From: DASROJ01 sp035646975
GTDB lineage: Bacteria; Acidobacteriota; Polarisedimenticolia; JACPZX01; DASXTC01
DNA length: 18,477 bases
Assembly (NCBI GenBank): GCA_035646975.1
Contig: DASROJ010000180.1
Coordinates: forward strand, 1 to 18,477
Direction: 5' to 3'
Within the stretch, counting starts at the first letter, position 1. Every line of letters begins with the position of its first letter. Positions 6,707 to 13,621 of the stretch are shown here, piece by piece. A program made the position numbers and the translations under genes. The notes beneath the pieces were generated by a model. It was not told where the DNA came from. It saw only the letters and a list, made by a program, of their open reading frames with translations, and did not search any database.

Positions 6707-7903
6707 ATGGGACGTTCAAAGCTCCTGCTCCTGCTGTTTCTTGGATCGCTTTTCGTACTGCCCGTCGCGTTCACGCAGACGGGACCCACGGAAGCTCCGG
6801 CGGGTTTCGACAACCTGACCAACGGCTTCCTCACCCAGGCCGATTTCGACGCGGCGCTGGACACGTTCGCGGAGCGGGAGGAGATTCCCGACGGCCTGGG
6901 GCCGCTCTATAACGCCCAGGCCTGCTCCGAGTGCCATCAGAACCCGGTCGTGGGCGCCATCAGCCAGATCACTGAGCTGCGGGCCGGTCACTTCGACGGG
7001 TTCAGCTTCATCAACCATCCGGGTGGCTCGCTCATCAACGACCGGTCCATCAACGCGAACTTCCAGGAGCGTGTGCTCGGTGGCAACGAGGTGCGCACCT
7101 TCCGCACGTCGCTGAACACGCTGGGAGACGGGTTCGTCGAGTGCATCGACAGCAACACGCTGCTGGCGATTTCCAACGGGCAGCCGGCCGGGATGCGCGG
7201 CCAGCTGATCCAGGTTCCGGTCAACGAGGCCGGCAACGTGGTGCGGGCGGGACGCTTCGGCTGGAAGAACCAGCACGCCAGCCTGGTCTCGTTTTCGGCC
7301 GACGCCTACCTGAACGAGATGGGGATCACCAGCCCGTTGCAGCCGACCGAGAACACGTCCAACGGCGCGTCGGTTGCCTCGATCGACACCGTGCCGGATC
7401 CCGAGGATGCCGGCGGCGCCGACGTGCAGGCGTTCGCCGACTTCATGCGCTCGACCAAGGCACCGCCACGCGACACCGCGCTGGCGGCCACAGCCGACGC
7501 GGTGGCAGGCAGCAACCTGTTCACCTCGATCGGCTGCGGAAACTGCCACGTCCGCAACATCACCACGGCTCCGGCCGGCACCGTGATCAACAACGGAGCC
7601 TTCACCGTGCCCGCGGCGCTCGGCAACAAGATCATCCACCCGTTCAGCGACTTCCTGCTGCACGATGTGGGCACCGGCGACGGCATCGTGCAGAACGGCG
7701 GTGCGTCGACACGCAACAAGCTGCGCACGCCCCCGCTGTGGGGAATGCGGTCCCGTGACCGTTTGATGCACGACGGAGAGACGGTGAATCGCAACGAGTC
7801 GATTCTGCGCCACTTCGGAGAGGCAAACCCGGTCATCAACAACTACATCAACCTGAGCACGACGCAGAAGAACCAGCTCATCACGTTCCTCAACTCTCTG
7901 TGA
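6707..7903 (+). CDS. Secreted di-heme oxidoreductase (DHOR/DUF1111, MauG/cytochrome c peroxidase-like)
   Basis: The 398-residue protein begins with a Sec signal peptide (MGRSKLLLLLFLGSLFVLPV, cleaved near AFTQ). It has two c-type heme sites, CSECH (C73, C76, H77) and CGNCH (C277, C280, H281). The conserved C-terminal block HPFSDFLLHDVG (about 311-322) and TPPLWGMRSR..LMHDGE (about 341-358) followed by ILRHFGEA is typical of the DUF1111 di-heme branch related to MauG and bacterial cytochrome c peroxidases. Members act in the periplasm; many are labelled thiol oxidoreductases, but few have a proven substrate. ATG 6707 is preferred over TTG 6701, because GGGGGA (6694-6699) is well spaced from it. 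Gene neighbours do not reveal a partner: the preceding gene is grpE and the next is a lipoprotein behind a hairpin. Heme attachment implies a cytochrome c maturation system elsewhere. Confidence 0.88.
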   Translation: MGRSKLLLLLFLGSLFVLPVAFTQTGPTEAPAGFDNLTNGFLTQADFDAALDTFAEREEIPDGLGPLYNAQACSECHQNPVVGAISQITELRAGHFDGFSFINHPGGSLINDRSINANFQERVLGGNEVRTFRTSLNTLGDGFVECIDSNTLLAISNGQPAGMRGQLIQVPVNEAGNVVRAGRFGWKNQHASLVSFSADAYLNEMGITSPLQPTENTSNGASVASIDTVPDPEDAGGADVQAFADFMRSTKAPPRDTALAATADAVAGSNLFTSIGCGNCHVRNITTAPAGTVINNGAFTVPAALGNKIIHPFSDFLLHDVGTGDGIVQNGGASTRNKLRTPPLWGMRSRDRLMHDGETVNRNESILRHFGEANPVINNYINLSTTQKNQLITFLNSL

Positions 7904-7936
7904 TCTTCCTGCCGGACACGGCGAGTTGAGACCGGC

Positions 7937-7977
7937 GAGCCGGCCGAGGGAACGAACGGATCCCCCTCGGCCGGCTC
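7937..7977 (+). terminator. Strong hairpin, probable transcription terminator
   Basis: A perfect 14-base inverted repeat, GAGCCGGCCGAGGG (7937-7950) against CCCTCGGCCGGCTC (7964-7977), encloses a 13-base loop, 33 bases after the di-heme gene stop. There is no T run after it (GTTCGCCGAT follows), so a classic intrinsic terminator is not proven. It may act with Rho or protect the mRNA end. It lies between two same-strand genes. Confidence 0.55.
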
Positions 7978-8017
7978 GTTCGCCGATGACCGGCTGGAGC
8001 ATTTCCCGGAACCGAGC

Positions 8018-8740
8018 ATGCCGAAACGCGTCAGCCCAGGGATCCTCCTGCCGGCACTTCTGCTCGCGTTGACAGCCGGGTGCGGCGCACCGGCCCACTC
8101 GGAACGCGAGATCGAAGCGACCGGCCAGGCTCCCGCCGGCGCCGGGAACTCGCCGAACGCGCCGGCCGAAACGGCCGCTCCAGCGTCAAGGTCGATCGGT
8201 GGAGCTTCCATCACGCCGGAAGCCGTCCGTCAGAAGGTGGAGGCGATCTTCGCGCAGGCGGTTGTCCCGGCACGGCCCCGCAAGCCGGACTTCGCCCTCG
8301 GTGACTTCAACGGCGACGGATCGCAGGACATCGCGGTCCTCGTGAAGCCGGCCCCCGGCGCTCTCGAGCAGATCAACAGCCCCGTTGCGAACTGGATGAT
8401 CAAGGACGTCGACCCGCAAGAGACCGCCGCCGCGATGAAACGCCGCGAACCGGTGCGGGTCGAGGCAACCGACCTGCTGCTGGCCGTCATCCATGGGTAC
8501 GGCGAGGCCGGATGGCTCAATCCCGAGGCGAAACAGACGCTCCTGCTCAGGGACGCGGTGCACGATGACGGCGAAGACCGGCGCGGAGCTTCCCAATCGA
8601 TTCGGGCGCGCCCGCTCACGGGACTGATGCCCGTCCCGCCCGCCAGGGTGGTTCCCGGCGACGTCATCCTGACCTCCCGTGACGACGAGGGCGGGTTCAT
8701 CTACTGGACCGGCGCAACGTATCTCCGACACGCGTTCTGA
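8018..8740 (+). CDS. Predicted lipoprotein with one FG-GAP-like calcium-loop motif
   Basis: The 240-residue product has a basic start (MPKR), a Leu/Ala-rich hydrophobic core and a lipobox-like LTAGC with the acylated Cys expected at 22. Threonine at the -3 position is less common than leucine, so the lipobox is good but not ideal. Residues 23-62 are Ala/Pro/Gly-rich and probably a flexible tether. The motif FALGDFNGDGSQDIAVLV (about 92-109) resembles one FG-GAP/VCBS-type blade with a D-x-N-x-D-G calcium loop; no further copies are visible. The rest (VIHGYGEAGWLNPEAK, GDVILTSRDDEGGFIYWTG) I do not recognise. A weak GGAA lies before the ATG. It is separated from the di-heme gene by a hairpin, and a candidate promoter for the next operon overlaps its end. 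The function is unknown; an envelope location is likely. Confidence 0.75.
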   Translation: MPKRVSPGILLPALLLALTAGCGAPAHSEREIEATGQAPAGAGNSPNAPAETAAPASRSIGGASITPEAVRQKVEAIFAQAVVPARPRKPDFALGDFNGDGSQDIAVLVKPAPGALEQINSPVANWMIKDVDPQETAAAMKRREPVRVEATDLLLAVIHGYGEAGWLNPEAKQTLLLRDAVHDDGEDRRGASQSIRARPLTGLMPVPPARVVPGDVILTSRDDEGGFIYWTGATYLRHAF

Positions 8741-8765
8741 CATTCCCCGCCGAGGCTGATACACT
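8737..8765 (+). promoter_or_regulatory. Candidate extended -10 promoter of the molybdoenzyme operon
   Basis: CTGACA (8737-8742, 5/6 match to TTGACA) and TACACT (8760-8765, 4/6 match to TATAAT) are 17 bases apart. A TGA triplet directly before the -10 box (8757-8759) fits the extended -10 rule TGn. It lies 52 bases before the ATG at 8818 and overlaps the stop codon of the lipoprotein gene. GGGGGCG at 8802-8808 may serve as ribosome site. Confidence 0.45.
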
Positions 8766-8817
8766 CACCGGCCGCGCATCGTGGATTCAAGGCGGTGGCA
8801 ACGGGGGCGTCCGGCGC

Positions 8818-10425
8818 ATGAACTACGGCTTCGTCATCGACAACCGCAAGTGCATCGGGTGCCATGCCTGCACCGTGGCGTGCAAGGCGGAGCACGATGT
8901 CCCTCTGGGCGTCAACCGTACCTGGGTGAAGTACATCGAGAAAGGAACCTTTCCCGACACGCGCCGCTTCTTCAGCGTGATGCGATGCAATCACTGCTCC
9001 GACGCGCCCTGCACCACCATCTGTCCGGTCACCGCGCTCTACACCCGGGAAGACGGCATCGTCGATTTCGACTCCAACCGGTGCATCGGATGCAAGGCCT
9101 GCATCCAAGGCTGCCCGTACGATGCCCTGTACATCGATCCGGACTCGAACACGGCGGCCAAGTGCAACTTCTGCGCGCACCGGGTGGAGGTCGGTCTCGA
9201 GCCGCCCTGCGCCGTTGTTTGCCCCGAGCACGCCATCATCGCCGGCGACATGGAGGATCCGGGCAGCGAGATCGCGCAGGTCATCAAGATCCAGCGTCTG
9301 TCCGTGCGCAAACCGGAGAAGGGGACACAGCCAAAGGTGTTCTACATCGAGGGCGACAGCGCCTCGCTGGTGCCCGGGCAGACCGATGTCGTCGGCGCCT
9401 ACCTCTCGAGCCAGGGCCGCGAGCCGGGGGTCGTTCCCCGCGTGCCGGCGCAGACGACGCGGGTCAGCGAGGCGCTGCCACCGGGCGGCAGCGGCCTGCT
9501 GAGCGATGAGCTCTGGGATCGGGTGCAGGCGGTGCTCGGCGACAAGGCCACCCGCGCGCGGCGCGTGTATGACGCGGGACAGACCCATCAGGATTCCTGG
9601 GGATGGAAGGTCTCGGCGTACATGTGGACCAAGTCGATCGCGGCCGGCTGCCTGATGCTGGCTCCGTTCATCTGGGGATGGGGCAATCCTGCCTACGAAG
9701 CCCGGCTGCGGCTCGCCGCGCTGTTCATGTCGCTGATGTTTCTGGGGGCGACCGGCCTGCTGCTGGTGGCTGACCTGAAGAAGCCGTCGCGATTTCTCTG
9801 GGTGTTGACGCGGCCGCAGTGGCGCTCGTGGCTCACCCGGGGTTCGTACATCCTGCTGGCGTTCGGCCTGGTGGCCACCGCGCTGGCGGCGGCGCAGCTG
9901 CAAGGGTGGCACAGGCTCTGGAACGCCCTGGCGGTGCCGGGCATCGTCATCGGCGCCGGCGGCGCGATGTACACGGCGTTCCTGTTCTGGCAGTCGAAGG
10001 GGCGCGATCTGTGGCAGAGCCCACTACTGCCACTGCACCTACTGGTGCAGGCGTTCGTGGGAGGTCTTGCGGTGATGCTGCTGGCGCGGGTGATCACACC
10101 CCAGCCGCTGCCGTCGGATGTCGAGGGGTTCTTCCAGCAATGGCTCTGGCGCGTGCTGGCGCTCAACGGAGGGCTCGTGCTGCTCGAGCTGTTCGCGATT
10201 CACCAGACCGAGGATGCCGCGGCCTCCGCGAGGTGGGCGATGAGCGGCGACCGATTGCCGGTGCTGGTCGGCGGCGTGATGATCGCCGGCCATCTGCTGC
10301 CGCTGGCGCTGCTTTATCTGGACAGCGGCATCGCGCACGCCTGCGCGGCGATGCTCTCGCTCATCGGTCTGGGTCTGTACGAGCACCTGTACGTGCGCGC
10401 CGGTCAGTCGGTGGCGCTGTCGTGA
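8818..10425 (+). CDS. Fused 4x[4Fe-4S] ferredoxin and NrfD/PsrC-type membrane subunit of a molybdoenzyme complex
   Basis: This 535-residue protein joins two subunits that are normally separate in Psr/Dms/Nrf complexes. Residues 1-175 are a DmsB/PsrB-type electron-transfer domain with all sixteen cluster cysteines: C12/15/18/22, C57/60/65/69, C89/92/95/99 and C116/119/131/135. This predicts four [4Fe-4S] clusters. A linker (about 176-258) leads to an NrfD (PF03916) domain with about eight hydrophobic spans. It contains the typical VADLKKPSRFLWVLTRPQWRS region (about 317-337) and FWQSKGRDLWQSP (about 390-402). NrfD proteins exchange electrons with quinone in the membrane. There is no signal peptide, so the ferredoxin part should face the cytoplasm. 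The stop codon overlaps the GTG start of the catalytic subunit gene (GTGA), indicating translational coupling. Two CTA leucine codons at about 10023-10042 are rare in this gene but probably chance. Confidence 0.9.
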   Translation: MNYGFVIDNRKCIGCHACTVACKAEHDVPLGVNRTWVKYIEKGTFPDTRRFFSVMRCNHCSDAPCTTICPVTALYTREDGIVDFDSNRCIGCKACIQGCPYDALYIDPDSNTAAKCNFCAHRVEVGLEPPCAVVCPEHAIIAGDMEDPGSEIAQVIKIQRLSVRKPEKGTQPKVFYIEGDSASLVPGQTDVVGAYLSSQGREPGVVPRVPAQTTRVSEALPPGGSGLLSDELWDRVQAVLGDKATRARRVYDAGQTHQDSWGWKVSAYMWTKSIAAGCLMLAPFIWGWGNPAYEARLRLAALFMSLMFLGATGLLLVADLKKPSRFLWVLTRPQWRSWLTRGSYILLAFGLVATALAAAQLQGWHRLWNALAVPGIVIGAGGAMYTAFLFWQSKGRDLWQSPLLPLHLLVQAFVGGLAVMLLARVITPQPLPSDVEGFFQQWLWRVLALNGGLVLLELFAIHQTEDAAASARWAMSGDRLPVLVGGVMIAGHLLPLALLYLDSGIAHACAAMLSLIGLGLYEHLYVRAGQSVALS

Positions 10426-13292
10426 GCGCGCGCCCCGTCCGCGGCGGCTTCAGACCGGGTCTGGTCGAGCGCCTCTTCCGCCGGCTGAGCGGCAAACCGC
10501 CGCTTCACATCGGGCCGATGCCGCAGCGTGGCCCGCTGTCGCTTTATCCGCCGGTGGAGAAGTGGGACCACTGGGAGGAGTACGAAGCCAGGGCGTGGCC
10601 GCGCCGCGTGAAGAAGAGCTACACGCTGGTGCCGACCATCTGCTTCAACTGCGAGGCGGCCTGCGGCCTGCTGGCCTACGTCGACAAGGAGACGCAGAAG
10701 ATCCGCCGGTTCGAGGGCAACCCGCTGCACCCGGGCAGCCGAGGACGCAACTGCGCCAAGGGGCCGGCGACCATCAACCAGATCAACGACCCGGAGCGGA
10801 TACTCCATCCGATGCGGCGCGCTGGAAAACGAGGCGAAGAGAAGTGGGAGCGCGTGACCTGGGACGCGGCCCTGGACGACATCGCCGGACGCATCCGCAG
10901 GGCGTTCGTGGAAGGGCGCCAGAACGAAGTGATGTATCACGTGGGGCGGCCGGGCCACGAGCGGTACATCGAACGTGTGCTCAAGGGGTGGGGGATCGAC
11001 GGGCACAACAGCCACACCAACGTTTGTTCGGCGTCGGCACGGCTCGGCTACCAGCTCTGGACCGGGTCGGACCGGCCGTCGCCCGACCATGCCAACTCCC
11101 GCTTCATCCTCTTGCTGTCATCCCACCTCGAGACAGGACATTACTTCAACCCGCACGCGCAACGGATCATCGAAGGCAAGATGCGCGGAGCGAAGCTGGC
11201 GGTGATGGACCCGCGTCTTTCGAACACCGCCAGCATGGCCGACTACTGGCTGCCGACCAGGCCGGGCAGCGAATCGGCGGTGCTGCTGGCCATGGCCATG
11301 GTCATCCTGCGCGAGAAGCTGTTCGACCGCGATTTCGTGCGCCGGTGGGTCAACTGGGAGGAGTTTCTGCGCGAGGAGCATCCGGGCGCGCCGATCGATC
11401 TGGAGACATTCATCGAAAAGACCATGACGATCTACGCTGACTTCACGCCCGAGTTCGCCGAATCCGAGAGCGGCGTCCCGGCGAAGAAGATCGTCGAGAT
11501 CGCCCGTGAAATCGCGCGGGCAGGACCGGCATTCGCCGCGCACCTGTGGCGCGGCACCGCATCGGGCAACCTCGGCGGCTGGCAGGTTGCGCGCGCGCTC
11601 GAGTTCGTCAGCGTTCTGGTGGGGGCGGTCGGCACGAAGGGCGGCACATCACCGGCCTCGTGGAACAAGTACACCCCGAAACTGTTCGCCGAGCCGCCGG
11701 CGCAGCGATTCTGGAACGACCTGCTGTTTCCCCGCGAGTGGCCGCTGGCCCATTACGAGATGTCGTTCCTGCTGCCGCACTTTCTCAAGGAGGGGCGCGG
11801 CAAGCTCGATGTCTACTTCACGCGCGTCTACAACCCGGTCTGGACCAACCCCGACGGGTTCACCTGGATCGAGGCGCTCTCTGATGAATCGAAGGTGGGA
11901 TGCCACATCGCGCTGACGCCCACCTGGAGCGAGACCACGATCTTCGCGGATTACGTGCTGCCGATGGGACACGCGGGAGAGCGGCACGACGTGCAGAGCC
12001 AGGAGACGCAGGCGGGCGTGTGGGTGTCGTTCCGGCAGCCCGTCCTGCGCGCGGCAAAGGAGCGGCTGACGGGGCAGAAGACGGAGTTCACATGGGAGAC
12101 GAACCCGGGTGAAGTGTGGGAGGAAGACGAGTTCTGGATCGAGCTTTCGTGGAGAATCGATCCGGACGGCTCGCTCGGCATCCGGAAGTGGTTCGAGTCA
12201 CCGTACCGGCCCGGCGGCAAGGTCACGGTGGAGGAGTACTACCGCTGGATGTTCGAGAACTCCGTGCCCGGGCTGCCGGAGGCCGCGGCGGCGCAGGGGC
12301 TCGCGCCGCTCGAATACATGCGCAAGTTCGGCGCCTTCGAGATCAAGAAGGACGTCTACGAGCTTCACGAGACGAAGGTGGATGAAGCGCTGGCGCGTGA
12401 CGCCGAGGTCGACCAGGCCAGCGGCGTTCTGCGCAAAGCCGGGGCGACGCTGGGCGTGATGATCGACGGTGTGGCGCGGCAGGGATTTCCGACTCCCTCC
12501 CGCAGGCTCGAGTTCTATTCGAAGACGATGAAGGACTGGAAGTGGCCCGAGCTGGCGCTGCCCGGCTACATCCACAGCCACGTGCATCCCGAGCAGATCG
12601 ACCCGGCAAAAGGAGAGTTCGTGCTGCTGCCGACGTTCCGTCTGCCCACGATGATCCACACCCGCTCCGGCAATGCGAAGTGGCTCACCGAGATCTCTCA
12701 CCGCAACCCCGTGCTGATGCACACTTCGGACGCAGCCAGGGTCGGCGTGGCCACCGGTGATCTCGTGCGGGTGAGCACCGAGATCGGCTATTTCGTCAAC
12801 CGCGTCTACGTCACCGAAGGAATCCGCCCCGGCGTGGTGGCCTGCTCGCATCACATGGGACGCTGGCGGCTCACCGAGCGCGGCGGCTCGCGCTGGGCAT
12901 CGGCGCTGGTGACGATAGACCGGAGCGAGGGAGGCATCTGGAAGATGCGGCAGGTGAGCGGCATCGAGCCGTTCGCCAGCGACGACCCCGACTCGAAGCG
13001 GATCTGGTGGCGCGACCCGGGAGTGCACCAGAACATCACGTTTCCGGTCCATCCCGACCCCGTCTCCGGCATGCACTGCTGGCACCAGAAGGTTCGCGTT
13101 GAACGGGCCGGAGCAGGCGATCGTTACGGCGACATCGAGGTCGACACCGGCAAGTCGATGGCGGTCTACCGGCGCTGGCTGTCGATGGCGCGCCCCGGCC
13201 CCGGGCCCGGCAATCTCCGCCGCCCTCTCTGGCTCGGCCGTCCGGTGAGACCGTCCGAAGAGATGTTCAAGGCGCCGCCGTCCGCTCCATAG
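10422..13292 (+). CDS. Molybdopterin oxidoreductase catalytic subunit (DMSO reductase family), no Tat signal
   Basis: The 956-residue protein binds a molybdenum (or tungsten) bis-pyranopterin cofactor and one [4Fe-4S] cluster. The N-terminal cluster site is C74-x2-C77-x3-C81-x29-C111 (CFNCEAACG and RGRNCAKG). C202 in SHTNVCSASARLG is the likely metal ligand, placing it with Cys-ligated enzymes such as Psr, Phs, Ttr, Arr and Soe rather than Ser- or Asp-ligated ones. The molydopterin-dinucleotide-binding domain lies at about 730-870. The GTG at 10422 is chosen because it overlaps the previous stop; the frame stays open far upstream but only as a shadow of the NrfD gene. No RRxFLK twin-arginine motif is seen in the first 50 residues, which suggests a cytoplasmic enzyme as in SoeABC. 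The substrate cannot be named: sulfite, polysulfide, tetrathionate, arsenic and others are all possible. No maturation chaperone gene is nearby. Confidence 0.92.
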   Translation: MSARPVRGGFRPGLVERLFRRLSGKPPLHIGPMPQRGPLSLYPPVEKWDHWEEYEARAWPRRVKKSYTLVPTICFNCEAACGLLAYVDKETQKIRRFEGNPLHPGSRGRNCAKGPATINQINDPERILHPMRRAGKRGEEKWERVTWDAALDDIAGRIRRAFVEGRQNEVMYHVGRPGHERYIERVLKGWGIDGHNSHTNVCSASARLGYQLWTGSDRPSPDHANSRFILLLSSHLETGHYFNPHAQRIIEGKMRGAKLAVMDPRLSNTASMADYWLPTRPGSESAVLLAMAMVILREKLFDRDFVRRWVNWEEFLREEHPGAPIDLETFIEKTMTIYADFTPEFAESESGVPAKKIVEIAREIARAGPAFAAHLWRGTASGNLGGWQVARALEFVSVLVGAVGTKGGTSPASWNKYTPKLFAEPPAQRFWNDLLFPREWPLAHYEMSFLLPHFLKEGRGKLDVYFTRVYNPVWTNPDGFTWIEALSDESKVGCHIALTPTWSETTIFADYVLPMGHAGERHDVQSQETQAGVWVSFRQPVLRAAKERLTGQKTEFTWETNPGEVWEEDEFWIELSWRIDPDGSLGIRKWFESPYRPGGKVTVEEYYRWMFENSVPGLPEAAAAQGLAPLEYMRKFGAFEIKKDVYELHETKVDEALARDAEVDQASGVLRKAGATLGVMIDGVARQGFPTPSRRLEFYSKTMKDWKWPELALPGYIHSHVHPEQIDPAKGEFVLLPTFRLPTMIHTRSGNAKWLTEISHRNPVLMHTSDAARVGVATGDLVRVSTEIGYFVNRVYVTEGIRPGVVACSHHMGRWRLTERGGSRWASALVTIDRSEGGIWKMRQVSGIEPFASDDPDSKRIWWRDPGVHQNITFPVHPDPVSGMHCWHQKVRVERAGAGDRYGDIEVDTGKSMAVYRRWLSMARPGPGPGNLRRPLWLGRPVRPSEEMFKAPPSAP

Positions 13293-13388
13293 CGACCGCG
13301 TCACGCAATCCTCACCTCCTGGTCAGCTCCGGCTCATGACTCCTCGAGAGAAGCGGAGTACTCTGCCTCTTTCCGGGGGAGCCTCATC

Positions 13389-13619
13389 ATGCAGAACGTC
13401 TGGTTCAAGCACATGGGCTGGATCTACCGGCCCATCTCCTGGCAGGGGTTTCTGGTGTCGGCCCTGGCGGTTGCTTTCTGCGTCCAGGTGTTCGTGGCGA
13501 TCGATCGTCACTCACACTCCGCCAGCGACACGTTGTACGGCGTGTTTCCCTACGTCGCCTGCTGCTTCCTGCTGATGCTCTGGGTGGCTTCGAACACTTG
13601 CGGTGATGGCCGGCGCTGA
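13389..13619 (+). CDS. Small two-span membrane protein of unknown function
   Basis: The 76-residue product has two hydrophobic segments, about 19-38 (WQGFLVSALAVAFCVQVFVA) and 50-67 (YGVFPYVACCFLLMLWVA). Between them lies a polar loop with IDRHSHSASDTL. The His/Ser/Asp loop and the start GWIYRPISWQG look like a conserved small membrane protein family found in several Gram-negative phyla, but I know no function for it. The start is well supported: GGGGGA (13375-13380) precedes the ATG by 8 bases. It follows the molybdoenzyme gene by 96 bases and could share its transcript, or use a weak promoter of its own; none is convincing. It is convergent with the CLC gene, whose stop lies only 2 bases away. 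Confidence 0.7.
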   Translation: MQNVWFKHMGWIYRPISWQGFLVSALAVAFCVQVFVAIDRHSHSASDTLYGVFPYVACCFLLMLWVASNTCGDGRR

Positions 13620-13621
13620 AC

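Noticed and set aside
10033..10050. Perfect 7-base stem, 4-base loop hairpin within the NrfD coding region
   Set aside because: It lies in a conserved membrane segment and is explained by the codons; no T tract or boundary nearby, so probably chance.
9819..10421. Upstream extension of the molybdopterin oxidoreductase frame
   Set aside because: It overlaps the NrfD membrane domain in another frame and translates to Arg/Gly/Ala-rich low-complexity sequence; GTG 10422 with GTGA overlap is the natural start.
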